In this document: positions 36,080-45,651 of the stretch, one piece after another
How the letters are laid out: each line of letters starts with the position of its first letter
How positions within the stretch are numbered: the stretch's first letter is position 1
From: DASWLF01 sp963768765
GTDB taxonomy: Bacteria; Desulfobacterota; Desulfobaccia; Desulfobaccales; 0-14-0-80-60-11
DNA length: 64,000 nucleotides
Reading direction: 5' to 3'
Assembly: GCA_963768765.1 (NCBI GenBank)
Contig: CAVYJK010000014.1
Location: 62,001 to 126,000 of the forward strand
Notes under the pieces: model-generated
The model's database searches: none
Told to the model about the DNA's origin: nothing
What the model saw: only the letters and a program-made list of their open reading frames with translations
Program-made: the position numbers and the translations under genes

Positions 36080-37351
36080 ATGTTGGCAAACCGGACAAAT
36101 TTTGAATCTGACTTGGAAGAAGAAGCGATAACCAAGCCGCCGCGTCCCCGTCGGGAGCTGCGCCTGGGCTTTTCCACCGGCACCGCCGCGGCGGCCGCGG
36201 CCCGGGGGGCTCTGCTGGAACTCCTGGGCCTGCCCTGCCCGGCGCAAGTGGAGGTGGCTTTGCCCGGCGGCGGCAATATCAGCATCCCGTTGCACCGCCA
36301 CGGGCGGGAAGGAGACAAAGGCCTGGCCACGGTCATCAAAGACGCGGGAGATGACCCCGACGTGACCAACGGCGCGGAGATCGGCGCCCGGGTCTGGCGG
36401 CGGCAACCTCCAGGGACCGTGGAAGAGATCGTCTTCCATGGCGGCGAAGGCGTGGGCCGGGTGACCAAACCCGGTTTGGCGCTATTGGTGGGCGAACCCG
36501 CCATCAACCCCGTGCCCCGGCGCATGATCCGCCGGGCCTTGCAAGAGGTATGGGAAAAGGTTTATCCTGGGGAACCCAGGCGGCTGGAGGTGGAAATCTT
36601 CGTGCCCCGGGGCCGGGAATTGGCCCGCCACACCTTGAACCCGCGGCTGGGCATCCTGGGAGGCATCTCCATCCTGGGCACCACGGGGCTGGTGAAACCC
36701 TTTTCCCATCAAGCCTACCGGGCCACCATCCTGGCCGGCCTGCGGGTGGCCCGGGCCGCAGGACTGAGAAGAATCGTCTTCAGCACCGGGGGCAAAAGCG
36801 AGGAGTTGATCCGCGGAGGGCTGCCGGACCTGCCGCCCGAGGCCTTCGTGCAGATGGGAGATTATGTGCGCTTTGCCCTCAGGGTGGCCGGCCACCTGGG
36901 TTTTGAGGAGATCATGGTGGCGGCCTTCTTCGCCAAGTCTTTGAAAATCGCCCAGGGGAAGGGGCACACCCACGCTTCCCGGGGGCTGCCGAATCTTGCC
37001 GAGCTGGGCGGCTTGACCCTGGAGCAGACGGGCGACCGGGGGCTGGCCCACACCGTGGCCCGGGCCAACACCGCCCGGCAGGCCCTGGAAATCCTCACCG
37101 CGGCCGGAGCCGCTCCGGTGGTGGCCGAAGTGGGCCGCCGCCTGCTGGCGGCGCTGCGCAGTTTCGCCGGGCCGGGGCCTCAGTTGACCGCGGTTATCCT
37201 GGATTTTTCCGGCGCAACCCTGTGGCAAGGCGAAGGCTCGGAGGTAAAGCTCCTTGCCAGTTTCCGAAAGAAGGAGGAAACCGGGCCCTGGGTGCAGGGG
37301 GCCGGCAAGCCTTGCCCCCGGAAACGCCTGGCTTTGCCACCCTGCACATGA
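36080..37351 (+). CDS. cbiD: Cobalt-precorrin-5B C1-methyltransferase CbiD
   Basis: 423 residues, somewhat longer than usual because of N- and C-terminal extensions. LGFSTGTAAAAAARGALLEL, TVIKDAGDDPDVTNGAEIGA, GEPAINPVPRRMIRRAL, NPRLGILGGISILGTTGLVKPFS and HLGFEEIMVAAFFAKSLK-like segments identify CbiD. Methylates C1 in the anaerobic pathway. Repeats on both sides separate it from the flanking cbi genes, but the orientation is the same. Confidence 0.95.
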   Translation: MLANRTNFESDLEEEAITKPPRPRRELRLGFSTGTAAAAAARGALLELLGLPCPAQVEVALPGGGNISIPLHRHGREGDKGLATVIKDAGDDPDVTNGAEIGARVWRRQPPGTVEEIVFHGGEGVGRVTKPGLALLVGEPAINPVPRRMIRRALQEVWEKVYPGEPRRLEVEIFVPRGRELARHTLNPRLGILGGISILGTTGLVKPFSHQAYRATILAGLRVARAAGLRRIVFSTGGKSEELIRGGLPDLPPEAFVQMGDYVRFALRVAGHLGFEEIMVAAFFAKSLKIAQGKGHTHASRGLPNLAELGGLTLEQTGDRGLAHTVARANTARQALEILTAAGAAPVVAEVGRRLLAALRSFAGPGPQLTAVILDFSGATLWQGEGSEVKLLASFRKKEETGPWVQGAGKPCPRKRLALPPCT

Positions 37352-37422
37352 TAGGAGCATTGCCCAAATTTGCCTGGTTAACATATCTCCCATGTGTCAT
37401 TCTGAGGGAGGAATCTGGTATG

Positions 37423-37603
37423 GCGTCTCGCAATTAATATGAATTTAATACCGGGTTTTTAACCCCCCTTTTTTAAAGGGGGGTCAGGGGGGATTAGGAA
37501 TAACCTCTTGATAATCCCTCTAAATCCCCCTTTAGAAAAGGGGGACTTAAAAAGCCACTCGGCAATACCATGGCAAAATAAGCATCATACAATTTACGGG
37601 GCA
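37423..37603. repeat. MITE-like element with paired family A arms
   Basis: Left arm 37461-37496 and right arm about 37512-37550 face each other. Imperfect outer inverted repeats TATGGCGTCTCGCAATTAAT (near 37420) and ATTTACGGGGCACTACA (near 37593), the latter followed by CTAG, resemble the ends of the element at 52771. Fills the gap between cbiD and cbiET. Confidence 0.5.
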
Positions 37604-37710
37604 CTACACTAGATTCTTCCCTCAGCTTGGCTCCGTTCAGAATGAAATATTGAACTGAGGCGCGATATAAAGACGATAAGATTTACCCTTTATGGGTAGA
37701 ATAACTTGAT

Positions 37711-38961
37711 ATGAACACCGTACACGTGGTGGGGTTGGGAATGTCGCCGGCGGACCTCACCGCCGGGGCCCTGGAGATTATCCGCGAGGCCCAGGTGCTG
37801 GTGGGCGGCCGGCGGCTGCTGGGCTATTTCCCGGAGCACCCGGCCCGGAAAATCCTCCTGGGGAAAGACCCGGAAGGCACCCTGAAGCAAATTCCGGACC
37901 TGGCCGCCGAGAAAAGGGTGGTGGTGCTGGCCTCCGGGGACCCTAATTTTTACGGGGTGGCGCCCCTGGTGGTGAAGCTCCTGGGGCCCGAGCACGTGGT
38001 GATTCACCCCAACGTCACCGCGGTGCAGGCCGCCTGTGCCCGGCTCAAGATCTCCTGGCAGGACGCCCAAGTGGTCAGCCTCCACGGCCGCGGCTTCCAG
38101 GCCCTGGCCGCGGCCCTGGGCCGGACCGCAAAGTTGATTATTTACACGGACCCGGAGCACACCCCGGCGGCCATCGCCCGGTTTTTGCTGGAGCGGGGCC
38201 AGAGCCGGGCCCGCCTCTCGGTCCTGGAAGACCTGGGGCAGCCCGGAGAGCGCCTGACCTGGCTCACTCCCGCGCAAGCCCAGGGGCGGAATTTTTCTCC
38301 CCTGAACATGGTGGTGGTAGTGGACGAAGCCGCCGGGGGCCGGGAACCGGGGCCGGGAGGCGCCGCCCTGCATCTGGGCCTCCCCGAGGAGGCCCTGGTC
38401 CACGAGGCCGGCCTCATCACCAAGTCCGAGGTGCGGGCCGTGGTGCTGGCCAGGCTGGAGCTGTACCCGGGACTCATTCTGTGGGACGTGGGGGCCGGCT
38501 GCGGCTCCGTGGGCCTGGAGGCCAGCCTCTTGCTGCCGGGCGGCCGGATCTTTGCGGTGGAGCGGGACCCGGCCCGGGCAGCGCAGATCCAGGCCAACCG
38601 GGAGAAGTTCGGGGTGGGGAACCTGGAGGTGGTCGTGGGCGATGCCCCGCAATGCCTGGCAGGCCTCCCCGACCCCCAGCGGGTCTTCCTGGGGGGTGGC
38701 GGCCGAAGGTTGGGGGATATCCTGAAGGAAGTGTTGGGGCGCCTTGAACCAGGAGGCAAGGTGGTCCTCACCGCCGCTCTGCTGGAGTCCCTGGAGACGG
38801 CCCGGCGGGTGTTGACCGCAGCCGGCTGGCCGGTGGAGGTGGTCCAGCTCCAGTTGAGCCGTTCCCGGTCGTTGGCAACCGGCACCTATCTGTTTGCCCT
38901 GAACCCGGTGTGGATTATTACGGCAGCTCATCCTCAGGCCGACGGAGGGCAGGAGGCGTAA
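37711..38961 (+). CDS. cbiET: Cobalt-precorrin-6B (precorrin-6Y) C5,C15-methyltransferase/decarboxylase, CbiE-CbiT fusion
   Basis: 416 residues. Residues 1-200 are a CbiE tetrapyrrole methylase (HVVGLGMSPADLTAGALEII, VVVLASGDPNFYGVAPLVV). From about 215 on is CbiT with a class I SAM site (ALVHEAGLITKSEVRAVVLA, LWDVGAGCGSVGLEASLL, RIFAVERDPARAAQIQANRE). Such CobL-like fusions methylate C5 and C15 and decarboxylate the acetate at C12. The last bases almost touch cbiF. Confidence 0.95.
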   Translation: MNTVHVVGLGMSPADLTAGALEIIREAQVLVGGRRLLGYFPEHPARKILLGKDPEGTLKQIPDLAAEKRVVVLASGDPNFYGVAPLVVKLLGPEHVVIHPNVTAVQAACARLKISWQDAQVVSLHGRGFQALAAALGRTAKLIIYTDPEHTPAAIARFLLERGQSRARLSVLEDLGQPGERLTWLTPAQAQGRNFSPLNMVVVVDEAAGGREPGPGGAALHLGLPEEALVHEAGLITKSEVRAVVLARLELYPGLILWDVGAGCGSVGLEASLLLPGGRIFAVERDPARAAQIQANREKFGVGNLEVVVGDAPQCLAGLPDPQRVFLGGGGRRLGDILKEVLGRLEPGGKVVLTAALLESLETARRVLTAAGWPVEVVQLQLSRSRSLATGTYLFALNPVWIITAAHPQADGGQEA

Positions 38962-38962
38962 A

Positions 38963-39740
38963 ATGGATAACCCGGTTATTTTTCTAGGGGCCGGGCCCGG
39001 GGACCCGGAGCTCATCACGGTGAAAGGGCAAAGAGCCCTGGCCCGGGCCGACGTCGTGGTTTACGCCGGTTCCCTGGTGTCGGTCGCGATGCTGGACTGG
39101 GCCAGGCCTGAGGCGGAGCTCATCGACACCGCTCCCCTGGCCCTGGAGGAGATTCTCCAGACGATCATGGCGGCGCACCGGGCCGGCAAACGGGTGGTGC
39201 GGGTCCACTCCGGCGACACCGCCCTGTTCAGCGCCATGCAGGAGCAGCTGGAGGTCCTGGAGCGCGAGGGGGTCCCTTACGAAGTGATCCCCGGCGTCAC
39301 CGCGGCGGCGGCCGCGGCGGCGGCCCTGGCCCAGGAACTCACCCTGCCGGAACTCACCCAGACCGTCATCCTGACCCGGGCCCCGGGCCGCACCCCGGTG
39401 CCGGAGCGGGAGGCCCTGCAGGAGCTGGCCGGGCACGGGGCCACCCTGGTCATCTATCTGAGCGTGAAGCTCATCGACTCCGTGGTGGCGGCGCTGACTG
39501 AGGCTTACGGGGCCCGGACCCCGGCGGTGGTGGCCTACCGGGTGAGCTGGCCGGACCAGCAGCTCATCCGGGGCACCCTGGCCGATATTGCTGAACTCAC
39601 GCCGCCAGGCGGGAATCGAGCGCCAGGCCCTCATCCTGGTGGGCCCGGCCCTGGCCGCCCGGGATCGAAGTCTTAAGGCCCGTTCCAAACTTTATGACCG
39701 GAGCTTTTCCCATGGGTTCCGTTCCGGCTCGACCGATTAA
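38963..39740 (+). CDS. cbiF: Cobalt-precorrin-4 C11-methyltransferase CbiF, one-base frameshift near the end
   Basis: Tetrapyrrole methylase: IFLGAGPGDPELITVKGQRAL, VVYAGSLVSVAMLDWARPEA, HSGDTALFSAMQEQL, PGVTAAAAAAAALAQEL and PAVVAYRVSWPDQQLIRGTL are CbiF/CobM marks. At 39601-39605 one extra base moves the frame to an early stop at 39676. Without it the protein continues LTRQAGIERQALILVGPALA to TAA at 39740, the usual C-terminus. The reconstructed gene overlaps the cbiG start by 29 bases. Confidence 0.9.
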
Positions 39741-40770
39741 GGTGGTGGCCATAACTCCCGGCGGCGCGGCCCTGGCCCGACGCCTCTGCCGGGAGCTCCC
39801 CGGGGCCCAGTGCTGGCTGCCCCGGAGCGCCGCCGGGGAAGACCCCGGGGTGAGGACCTTCCGCCGCCTGTCCCAGGTTTTCCAAGGGGCCTTCCGAGCC
39901 CGGGAGAGCCTGGTGTGCATCATGGCCGCCGGCATCGTGGTGCGGGGCATCGCCCCCTATCTGCGGAGCAAGGACCTGGACCCCGCGGTGGTGGTGCTGG
40001 ATGAAGGGGGCAAGTTTGCCGTAAGCCTCCTGTCCGGCCACCTGGGGGGGGCCAACGACCTGGCCCGGCAGGTGGCCACGGTGCTGGGCGGCACCCCGGT
40101 CATCACCACCGCCAGCGATATTCGCGGGCTGCCGGCCCTGGACGTGCTGGCCGCCCGCCTGGGACTCACCATGGAAAACCTGGCGGGGGTGCGGGGGGTG
40201 CAGATGGCCCTGCTGTCCGGACACCCCGTCCGGGTGGTGGACCCCGACGGCTACCTCGCCGGGCCCCTGGCCCAATACCCGGGCCTGTTTACCCGGGAGC
40301 CGGACCTGGAAGCGGCCCTGCTGGCGGGGCGTCCCACGGTGTACGTGGGCTTCCGGGAAGGGCCCTGGCCCGAATGGTGGCTGGTGCTCAGGCCCAAGAA
40401 CCTGGTGGCCGGAGTGGGATGCCACCAGGACACTTCGGCGGAGGAGATTATCAATTTTATCCAGGCCACCTTCAAAGAAGAGCGCCTGTCGCTTCTGTCC
40501 CTGAAGGCCCTGGCCACCATTGCCGCCAAGAAAGACGAACCCGGGCTCCAGGAGGCGGCCCGGCGCCTGGGAGTGGAACTCATATGGTTTACGGCCGAAG
40601 AACTGGAGCAGGTCGCGGTGCCCCACCCCTCCAAGCAGGTGGCCCGCCACCTGGGGGTGGAGAGCGTCAGCGAAGCCGCGGCCCTGAAGGCCGGGGGGGT
40701 GGAGCTCATCGTCCCCAAGCGCAAGACCCGCAACGCCACCCTGGCAGTGGCCCGGGTCGCCTCTCCGTAG
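39712..40770 (+). CDS. cbiG: Cobalt-precorrin-5A hydrolase CbiG
   Basis: 352 residues from the ATG at 39712 (GGAG 9 bases upstream); an ATG at 39694 is possible. Family segments: VVAITPGGAALARRLCREL, AAGIVVRGIAPYLRSKDLDP, VSLLSGHLGGANDLARQVA and the C-terminal GVGCHQDTSAEEIINFIQA and LKAGGVELIVPKRKTRNATL. Opens the delta-lactone, releasing acetaldehyde (C20 loss). Its stop TAG overlaps the GTG start assigned to cbiH. Confidence 0.93.
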   Translation: MGSVPARPIKVVAITPGGAALARRLCRELPGAQCWLPRSAAGEDPGVRTFRRLSQVFQGAFRARESLVCIMAAGIVVRGIAPYLRSKDLDPAVVVLDEGGKFAVSLLSGHLGGANDLARQVATVLGGTPVITTASDIRGLPALDVLAARLGLTMENLAGVRGVQMALLSGHPVRVVDPDGYLAGPLAQYPGLFTREPDLEAALLAGRPTVYVGFREGPWPEWWLVLRPKNLVAGVGCHQDTSAEEIINFIQATFKEERLSLLSLKALATIAAKKDEPGLQEAARRLGVELIWFTAEELEQVAVPHPSKQVARHLGVESVSEAAALKAGGVELIVPKRKTRNATLAVARVASP

Positions 40771-41555
40771 TGAGCCTGGGACCAGGGTTTCCCGACTACC
40801 TCATCCCCCCGGCCCGGGCCGCCCTTAATGAGGCCCAGGTGGTGGTGGGCTACCGGACTTATATTGAGCTGCTGGCGCCGCTGCTCACCCACCAGGAGGT
40901 GGTGGTTTCGGGCATGAAGGCTGAAGTGGAGCGCTGCCGCCTGGCCATTGACCGGGCCGCCGCCGGACAAAAGGTGGCCCTGGTCTCCAGCGGCGACGCC
41001 GGCATCTACGGCATGGCCGGGCTGGTCCTGGAGATTTGCGGCGCCCAGGGCATCGAGGTGGCGCCCCCGGAAGCCCCGGGCCAGGTGGACCTTTATCTGG
41101 AAGTGATCCCCGGGGTGCCGGCCCTGGCGGCCGGAGCGGCGCTGCTGGGGGCTCCCCTGATGCATGACTTCGCCTCCATCTCCCTGAGCGATCTCTTGAC
41201 GCCCTGGGAGGTCATTCAGAAGCGCCTGGAGGCCGCGGCCCTGGGGGATTTCGTCATCGTGCTCTACAACCCCAAGAGCAAGAAACGCCACTGGCAGCTG
41301 GGGGCGGTGCGGGACCTGCTGCTCAAGTTCAAAGACCCCGGCACCCCGGTGGGCATCGTCACCCGGGCCATGCGGCCGGGCCAGGCGGTGGCCGTCACCA
41401 CTTTGGACGATCTGCCGCAGCACCCCGTGGACATGCAGACCGTCATCATCGTGGGCAACTCCCAGACTTACACCTACGGCCCCTACATGATCACCCCCCG
41501 GGGCTACCTGACTAAGTACCGGGTAGCTCCTGAAGAGTCAGATAATGGATTTTGA
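40770..41555 (+). CDS. cbiH: Cobalt-precorrin-3 C17-methyltransferase CbiH, start unclear
   Basis: At least 261 residues: VSLGPGFPDYLIPPARAAL, VALVSSGDAGIYGMAGLVLE, VIPGVPALAAGAALLGAPLM, ISLSDLLTPWEVIQKRLEAA and VIVLYNPKSKKRHWQL identify CbiH/CobJ, which methylates C17 with ring contraction. The GTG at 40770 would cut off the first strand; the codons before it read GRLSVV, as expected of the family, but contain no start codon. One missing G in 40753-40756 would instead join CbiG and CbiH in a single frame (LAVARGRLSVVSLGPG), a fusion I believe occurs in some anaerobes. Confidence 0.88.
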   Translation: MSLGPGFPDYLIPPARAALNEAQVVVGYRTYIELLAPLLTHQEVVVSGMKAEVERCRLAIDRAAAGQKVALVSSGDAGIYGMAGLVLEICGAQGIEVAPPEAPGQVDLYLEVIPGVPALAAGAALLGAPLMHDFASISLSDLLTPWEVIQKRLEAAALGDFVIVLYNPKSKKRHWQLGAVRDLLLKFKDPGTPVGIVTRAMRPGQAVAVTTLDDLPQHPVDMQTVIIVGNSQTYTYGPYMITPRGYLTKYRVAPEESDNGF

Positions 41556-41687
41556 ATAACCGTTTATGTATAAAAAATGATTTGGCGATTTTTTCAGTTT
41601 TTCATGTCCCTAATTGAGCACCCAAGACCATAAAAAGGTTTAGGTTGCACTGGGCTCATCAGCAGTAGGGTGCTCAAACCTCCATAA

Positions 41688-41752
41688 GGGGTTGGGGGTG
41701 GGAGCTTGAGGGAGGAGGCAGGGACTTGCTGCCCCTGGCCCCCTCCCTCAAT
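41688..41752. repeat. Family C palindrome
   Basis: GGGAGCTTGAGGGAGGAGGC pairs with GGCCCCCTCCCTCAATAATT. Between cbiH and cbiP, next to the family A arm at 41787. Confidence 0.65.
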
Positions 41753-41786
41753 AATTGGCAAAGGGAATACAATCCGGAGCCGCCAA

Positions 41787-41820
41787 GTCCCCCTTTTGTA
41801 AAGGGGGATTTAGGGGGATT
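41787..41820. repeat. Single family A arm before cbiP
   Basis: GTCCCCCTTTTGTAAAGGGGG followed by ATTTAGGGGGATT. The cbiP frame is open through it, which gives a false N-terminal extension (KSPFCKGGFRGI). Confidence 0.75.
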
Positions 41821-41841
41821 TCCAACTTTTGGAAACCAATT

Positions 41842-43353
41842 ATGAAATACCGCCCCTTGATGATCCTCGGGTCCGGCTCCGACGTGGGCAAAAGCGTCAC
41901 CGTCGCGGGCCTCTGCCGCATCTTCCGCCAGGAAGGCATCTCCGTGGCGCCCTTCAAGGCCCAGAACATGGCCTTAAACAGCTTCATCACCCCGGAAGGC
42001 GGGGAGATGGGCCGGGCCCAGGTGGTGCAGGCCCAGGCCGCGGGCCTCGCTCCCCACGTGGACATGAACCCCATCCTGCTGAAGCCCAGCAGTGAGGTGG
42101 GCTCCCAGGTCATCGTCCACGGCAGGGTCTACGGCAATTTCTCGGCCCAGGAGTACTACCGCCTGAAGCCCCGGCTGGCCCGCAAGGTGATGGAGAGCTT
42201 CCGCCGCCTGGCCCGGGTTCACGACCTCATCGTCCTGGAAGGGGCCGGCAGCGCGGTGGAACTCAATTTGAAGCAAAACGACCTGGTCAACTTCAACATG
42301 GCCAAGAAGGCCGGCGCCGCGGTCATCCTGGTGGCCGACATCGACCGGGGCGGCGTCTTCGCGGCCACCATCGGCTCCTACCATCTGCTCACTGCCGGGG
42401 AGCGCCGCCTGCTCTCCGGCTTCATCATCAACAAGTTCCGGGGGGACCCGGAGCTGTTCCGGGAAGGGGTGGCTATCATTGAGAACCGCACCCGGCGGCC
42501 GGTTCTGGGAGTGATGCCTTATCTGGCGGACCTGGCCCTGCCCGAGGAGGACAGCGTGGCCCTGGGGCGCAAGTGCGGCGCCGGTTCCTGGTCCGAGGCC
42601 CGGTGTCTGCGCCTCGGGGTGGTGCGGTTGCCCCACATCTCCAATTACACCGACTTCGACCCCCTGGAGCAGGAGCCCGGCGTCAGCCTGCGCTACCTGG
42701 ACCACCGGGACACGTTTAAGGACGTGGATCTTCTCATCCTGCCGGGCACCAAGAATACCATCGGCGACCTCTTTTACCTGAAGCAGACGGGCCTGTTTCA
42801 GCAAATCCGGGATTACGCCGCCGCCGGCGGGCTGCTGTTGGGGATTTGCGGCGGCTATCAGATCCTGGGGCTGGAGGTCCGGGACCCCCTGGGGGTGGAG
42901 GGCGCCCCCCGGGCGGAAGCGGGCCTGGGACTGCTGCCGGTGGTCACCACCATGGCCGGGGACAAGACCACCACCCAGGTTCGGGCCCGGGCGCCGGGCG
43001 GCGGCCCGGAGCTTGAGGCCTACGAGATTCACCTGGGGATCACCGAGCCCCAGGGGGAAGGTTCGGCGGCGTTCAACATCCTCCACCGCAACGGCCAGGC
43101 GGTGCAGGTGGCGGACGGCTGGGTCAGCCAGGACCGCCGCGTCCGGGGCACCTATCTCCACGGCCTCTTCGACAATGATGAGTTTCGTCGAAATTTCTTA
43201 AGCGAAATGCGCCGGGCTGCCAAAACCGTGGAGGCGGTCCCCTCCCCTGAGTTGTCCTTTCGCGCCTTTCAGGAAGCCCAATTAGACCGCCTGGCCGATC
43301 TCCTGCGCCGGCATCTTGATATTGCCCGGATAAAGGCGATGATAGCAAAATGA
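41842..43353 (+). CDS. cbiP: Cobyric acid synthase CbiP
   Basis: 503 residues from the ATG at 41842; the frame upstream is repeat sequence. ATPase half: ILGSGSDVGKSVTVAGLCRI, APFKAQNMALNSFITPEGGE, LIVLEGAGSAVELNL. Amidotransferase half: ILPGTKNTIGDLFYL, LLLGICGGYQILGLEV (Cys nucleophile) and LEAYEIHLGITE, ending with RGTYLHGLFDNDEFR. Amidates the b, d, e and g side chains. Overlaps the next gene by 4 bases. Confidence 0.96.
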   Translation: MKYRPLMILGSGSDVGKSVTVAGLCRIFRQEGISVAPFKAQNMALNSFITPEGGEMGRAQVVQAQAAGLAPHVDMNPILLKPSSEVGSQVIVHGRVYGNFSAQEYYRLKPRLARKVMESFRRLARVHDLIVLEGAGSAVELNLKQNDLVNFNMAKKAGAAVILVADIDRGGVFAATIGSYHLLTAGERRLLSGFIINKFRGDPELFREGVAIIENRTRRPVLGVMPYLADLALPEEDSVALGRKCGAGSWSEARCLRLGVVRLPHISNYTDFDPLEQEPGVSLRYLDHRDTFKDVDLLILPGTKNTIGDLFYLKQTGLFQQIRDYAAAGGLLLGICGGYQILGLEVRDPLGVEGAPRAEAGLGLLPVVTTMAGDKTTTQVRARAPGGGPELEAYEIHLGITEPQGEGSAAFNILHRNGQAVQVADGWVSQDRRVRGTYLHGLFDNDEFRRNFLSEMRRAAKTVEAVPSPELSFRAFQEAQLDRLADLLRRHLDIARIKAMIAK

Positions 43354-44444
43354 ACCTGGAAAACGAACCACCTGAGGCAACCCCGAAACATGGGGGCGAC
43401 GTCTATCAACTGGCCCGGGCTCTGGGGGTCCAAGTCAAGGACCTCCTGGATTTTTCCGCCAACATCAACCCCCTGGGCTTTCCGCCGGGCCTCAGGCAGG
43501 CTGCCCTGGGGGCCCTGGAGGAGATCTGCCACTACCCGGATCGGCGGTGTTTGGACCTGCGCCGGGACCTGGCGGCCTACCACGGCCTGGACCCCGGGCA
43601 AATCCTGGTGGGGAACGGCTCCACCGAGCTCATCTACCTCCTGGCCCGGGCCCTGAAGCCCCGCAAAGGCCTCATCGTGGCGCCGGCGTTCAGCGAATAC
43701 GAGCAGGCCCTGAACGCGGCCCGGGTTCCGGTGGACTTCCACCTCACCGCCGAGGCAGACGGTTTCACCCTGAGCAATTCCCTGGACCCCCGGGGTGCGG
43801 ACCTGGTCTTCCTGGCCAATCCCGCCAGCCCCAGCGGGGTCCTGTTGCCTGCAGAGCGCCTCCTTAGCGTGATTGCCGCCCTGGATGGGGCCGGAGTCCG
43901 GGTGGTGCTGGACGAGGCCTTTGTGGACTTCGTGGAAGAGGCCTCCTTGAAGGCGCACCTGGGGCGCTTCCCCCGCCTCATCCTCTTGCGCTCCTTCACC
44001 AAGTTCTTCGGCATCCCGGGCCTGCGCCTGGGGTACGTCCTGGCAGGACCTAAGCTCATTGAGCGATTGGCCCCGGTCCAGGAGCCCTGGTCGGTGAGCA
44101 CCCTGGCCCAGGCCGCCGGCAGGGCCTGCCTGGCTGACCGCAATTTCATGCTCCAAACCCGCATCCTGGTCAAGGGGGAACGGGAGTATCTTTTTCAGAG
44201 GCTGGGCGCCCTGGAAGGTCTAACGACCTTCCCCAGCGCGGTGAACTATCTGCTGGTGAAGCTCACCCGGCCCGGCTGGAGCGCGGCGCGGCTTAGAAGC
44301 GAAATGCTGCGCCGCCGCGTCATCATCCGGGACGCCAGCAATTTCCGGGGATTGGATGAGCGCTTCTTCAGGGTGGCGGTGCGCCGCCGCCTGGAGAACG
44401 ACCGGTTGGTGGCGGCCCTGGAGCAGTGCTTTAAGGGAGAGTAA
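43350..44444 (+). CDS. cobD: L-threonine-O-3-phosphate decarboxylase CobD
   Basis: 364 residues of the aminotransferase class I/II fold. HGGDVYQLARALGVQVKDLL and DFSANINPLGFPPGLRQAAL are the CobD opening; PLP contacts lie in LVGNGSTELIYLLARAL and LANPASPSGVLL; the Schiff-base Lys is in LRSFTKFFGIPGLRLGYV. Makes (R)-1-amino-2-propanol phosphate for the nucleotide loop. A histidinol-phosphate aminotransferase is unlikely given its place between cbiP and cbiB. Confidence 0.92.
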   Translation: MNLENEPPEATPKHGGDVYQLARALGVQVKDLLDFSANINPLGFPPGLRQAALGALEEICHYPDRRCLDLRRDLAAYHGLDPGQILVGNGSTELIYLLARALKPRKGLIVAPAFSEYEQALNAARVPVDFHLTAEADGFTLSNSLDPRGADLVFLANPASPSGVLLPAERLLSVIAALDGAGVRVVLDEAFVDFVEEASLKAHLGRFPRLILLRSFTKFFGIPGLRLGYVLAGPKLIERLAPVQEPWSVSTLAQAAGRACLADRNFMLQTRILVKGEREYLFQRLGALEGLTTFPSAVNYLLVKLTRPGWSAARLRSEMLRRRVIIRDASNFRGLDERFFRVAVRRRLENDRLVAALEQCFKGE

Positions 44445-44447
44445 ATC

Positions 44448-45419
44448 TTGGAACTAGCCCTTCCCTTCCTGTTCGGTTACCTCCTGGACCTGCTGCTGGG
44501 GGACCCCCCGTCCTGGCCTCACCCGGTGCGGCTCCTGGGCCGCGCCTGCCAGTATTGGGAAAAGGTCTTTTATGCCAAGGAGGTGATGGCGGGGGGACTT
44601 TACTGGGTGGCGGTGATGGGGACCACTTTTACCGCGGTGGTGGCGGCGTTGGTGCTGGCGGCGCTGCTCCCCTCCCTGTTCGCCATCGCCCTGCTTTCTT
44701 ACCTCATCTACGCCGGCCTGGCCACCCGCAGCCTGCACCGGGAGAGCGCCCTGGTGGACGAGGCCCTGGCCCGGGGAGACCTGGCCGGGGCCAGGGCCCG
44801 CCTTGCCAGGATTGTGGGCCGGGAGACCGCTCAGCTGTCGCCGGAGGAAATCCGCCGGGCGGTCATCGAGACGGTGGCGGAAAACCTGGCCGACGGGGTG
44901 GTGGCCCCCATGTTTTATCTGGTGCTGCTGGGGCTGCCGGGGTTGTTCCTTTATAAGGCCGCCAACACCATGGACAGCATGGTGGGCTACAAGAATTACC
45001 GCTACGGCAAGTTCGGCCGGGTGGCGGCCCGCATGGACGACGTCCTCAATTTCCTGCCGGCCCGCCTCTGCTCGCTACTCGTGGTCCTGGCCGCAATCCT
45101 GACGGGATTGGACGGGCGAGGGGCCTGGCGCATCCTGCGCCGGGATGCGGGCAACGCCGCCAGCCCCAACGCCGGTTGGCCCGAAGCCGCCATGGCCGGG
45201 GCACTAAAGGTGCGCCTGGGAGGGCCCAGCACTTATTTTGGCCGGGTGGCGGACAAACCCTTCATCGGCGACCCGTCTCTTGAGAACCTCAACGCGGGCC
45301 ATTACCGCCGGGCCGTCCTCCTCCTGTACGGCACTTCCTTTGCCATGGCCGGGATCACTTTATTTGCCCTGAAACTGGGCGGCGCCGGGGTCTGGGGAAT
45401 AATCGCCCGGTTTTTTTAG
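44448..45419 (+). CDS. cbiB: Adenosylcobinamide-phosphate synthase CbiB
   Basis: 323 residues, TTG start at 44448 with GGGAG 8 bases before. Membrane protein with several hydrophobic stretches; family marks GYLLDLLLGDPPSWPHPVRL, GRETAQLSPEEIRRAVIETV, ENLADGVVAPMFYLVLLGLP, NTMDSMVGYKNYRYGKFG and DAGNAASPNAGWPEAAMAGA. Attaches aminopropanol phosphate to cobyric acid. Last plus-strand gene of the operon. Confidence 0.95.
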   Translation: MELALPFLFGYLLDLLLGDPPSWPHPVRLLGRACQYWEKVFYAKEVMAGGLYWVAVMGTTFTAVVAALVLAALLPSLFAIALLSYLIYAGLATRSLHRESALVDEALARGDLAGARARLARIVGRETAQLSPEEIRRAVIETVAENLADGVVAPMFYLVLLGLPGLFLYKAANTMDSMVGYKNYRYGKFGRVAARMDDVLNFLPARLCSLLVVLAAILTGLDGRGAWRILRRDAGNAASPNAGWPEAAMAGALKVRLGGPSTYFGRVADKPFIGDPSLENLNAGHYRRAVLLLYGTSFAMAGITLFALKLGGAGVWGIIARFF

Positions 45420-45435
45420 CAGGATTGCAAAAGTG

Positions 45436-45640
45436 CTTTTCAGGGAGGGGGCAAAGGGTCGTCGCCTCAGACCCTTCGCCAACCGGCACGGGACGCCCTG
45501 CTCCAATTAAATATTGAAGGCCCGGCCCCACTAGATAGGGTGCACATCGTGCCCCCTCTCTTATAGGGGTTGGGGGAGGGTTTGAGGGAGGGGGTAGGGG
45601 CCACTTACAAAAAAGCCCCAAGCCCCCTCCCTGAATAACT
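45436..45640. repeat. Family C repeats between convergent cbiB and cobA
   Basis: Two G-run/C-run units: TTTTCAGGGAGGGGGCAAAG at the left, then GGGGGAGGGTTTGAGGGAGG and GCCCCCTCCCTGAATAAC at the right. The outer parts can pair with each other. Likely the joint transcript end of both genes. Confidence 0.6.
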
Positions 45641-45651
45641 TCAAATTATTA

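Noticed and set aside
41755..41841. N-terminal extension of CbiP
   Set aside because: The frame only reads through a family A repeat; similarity begins at 41842.
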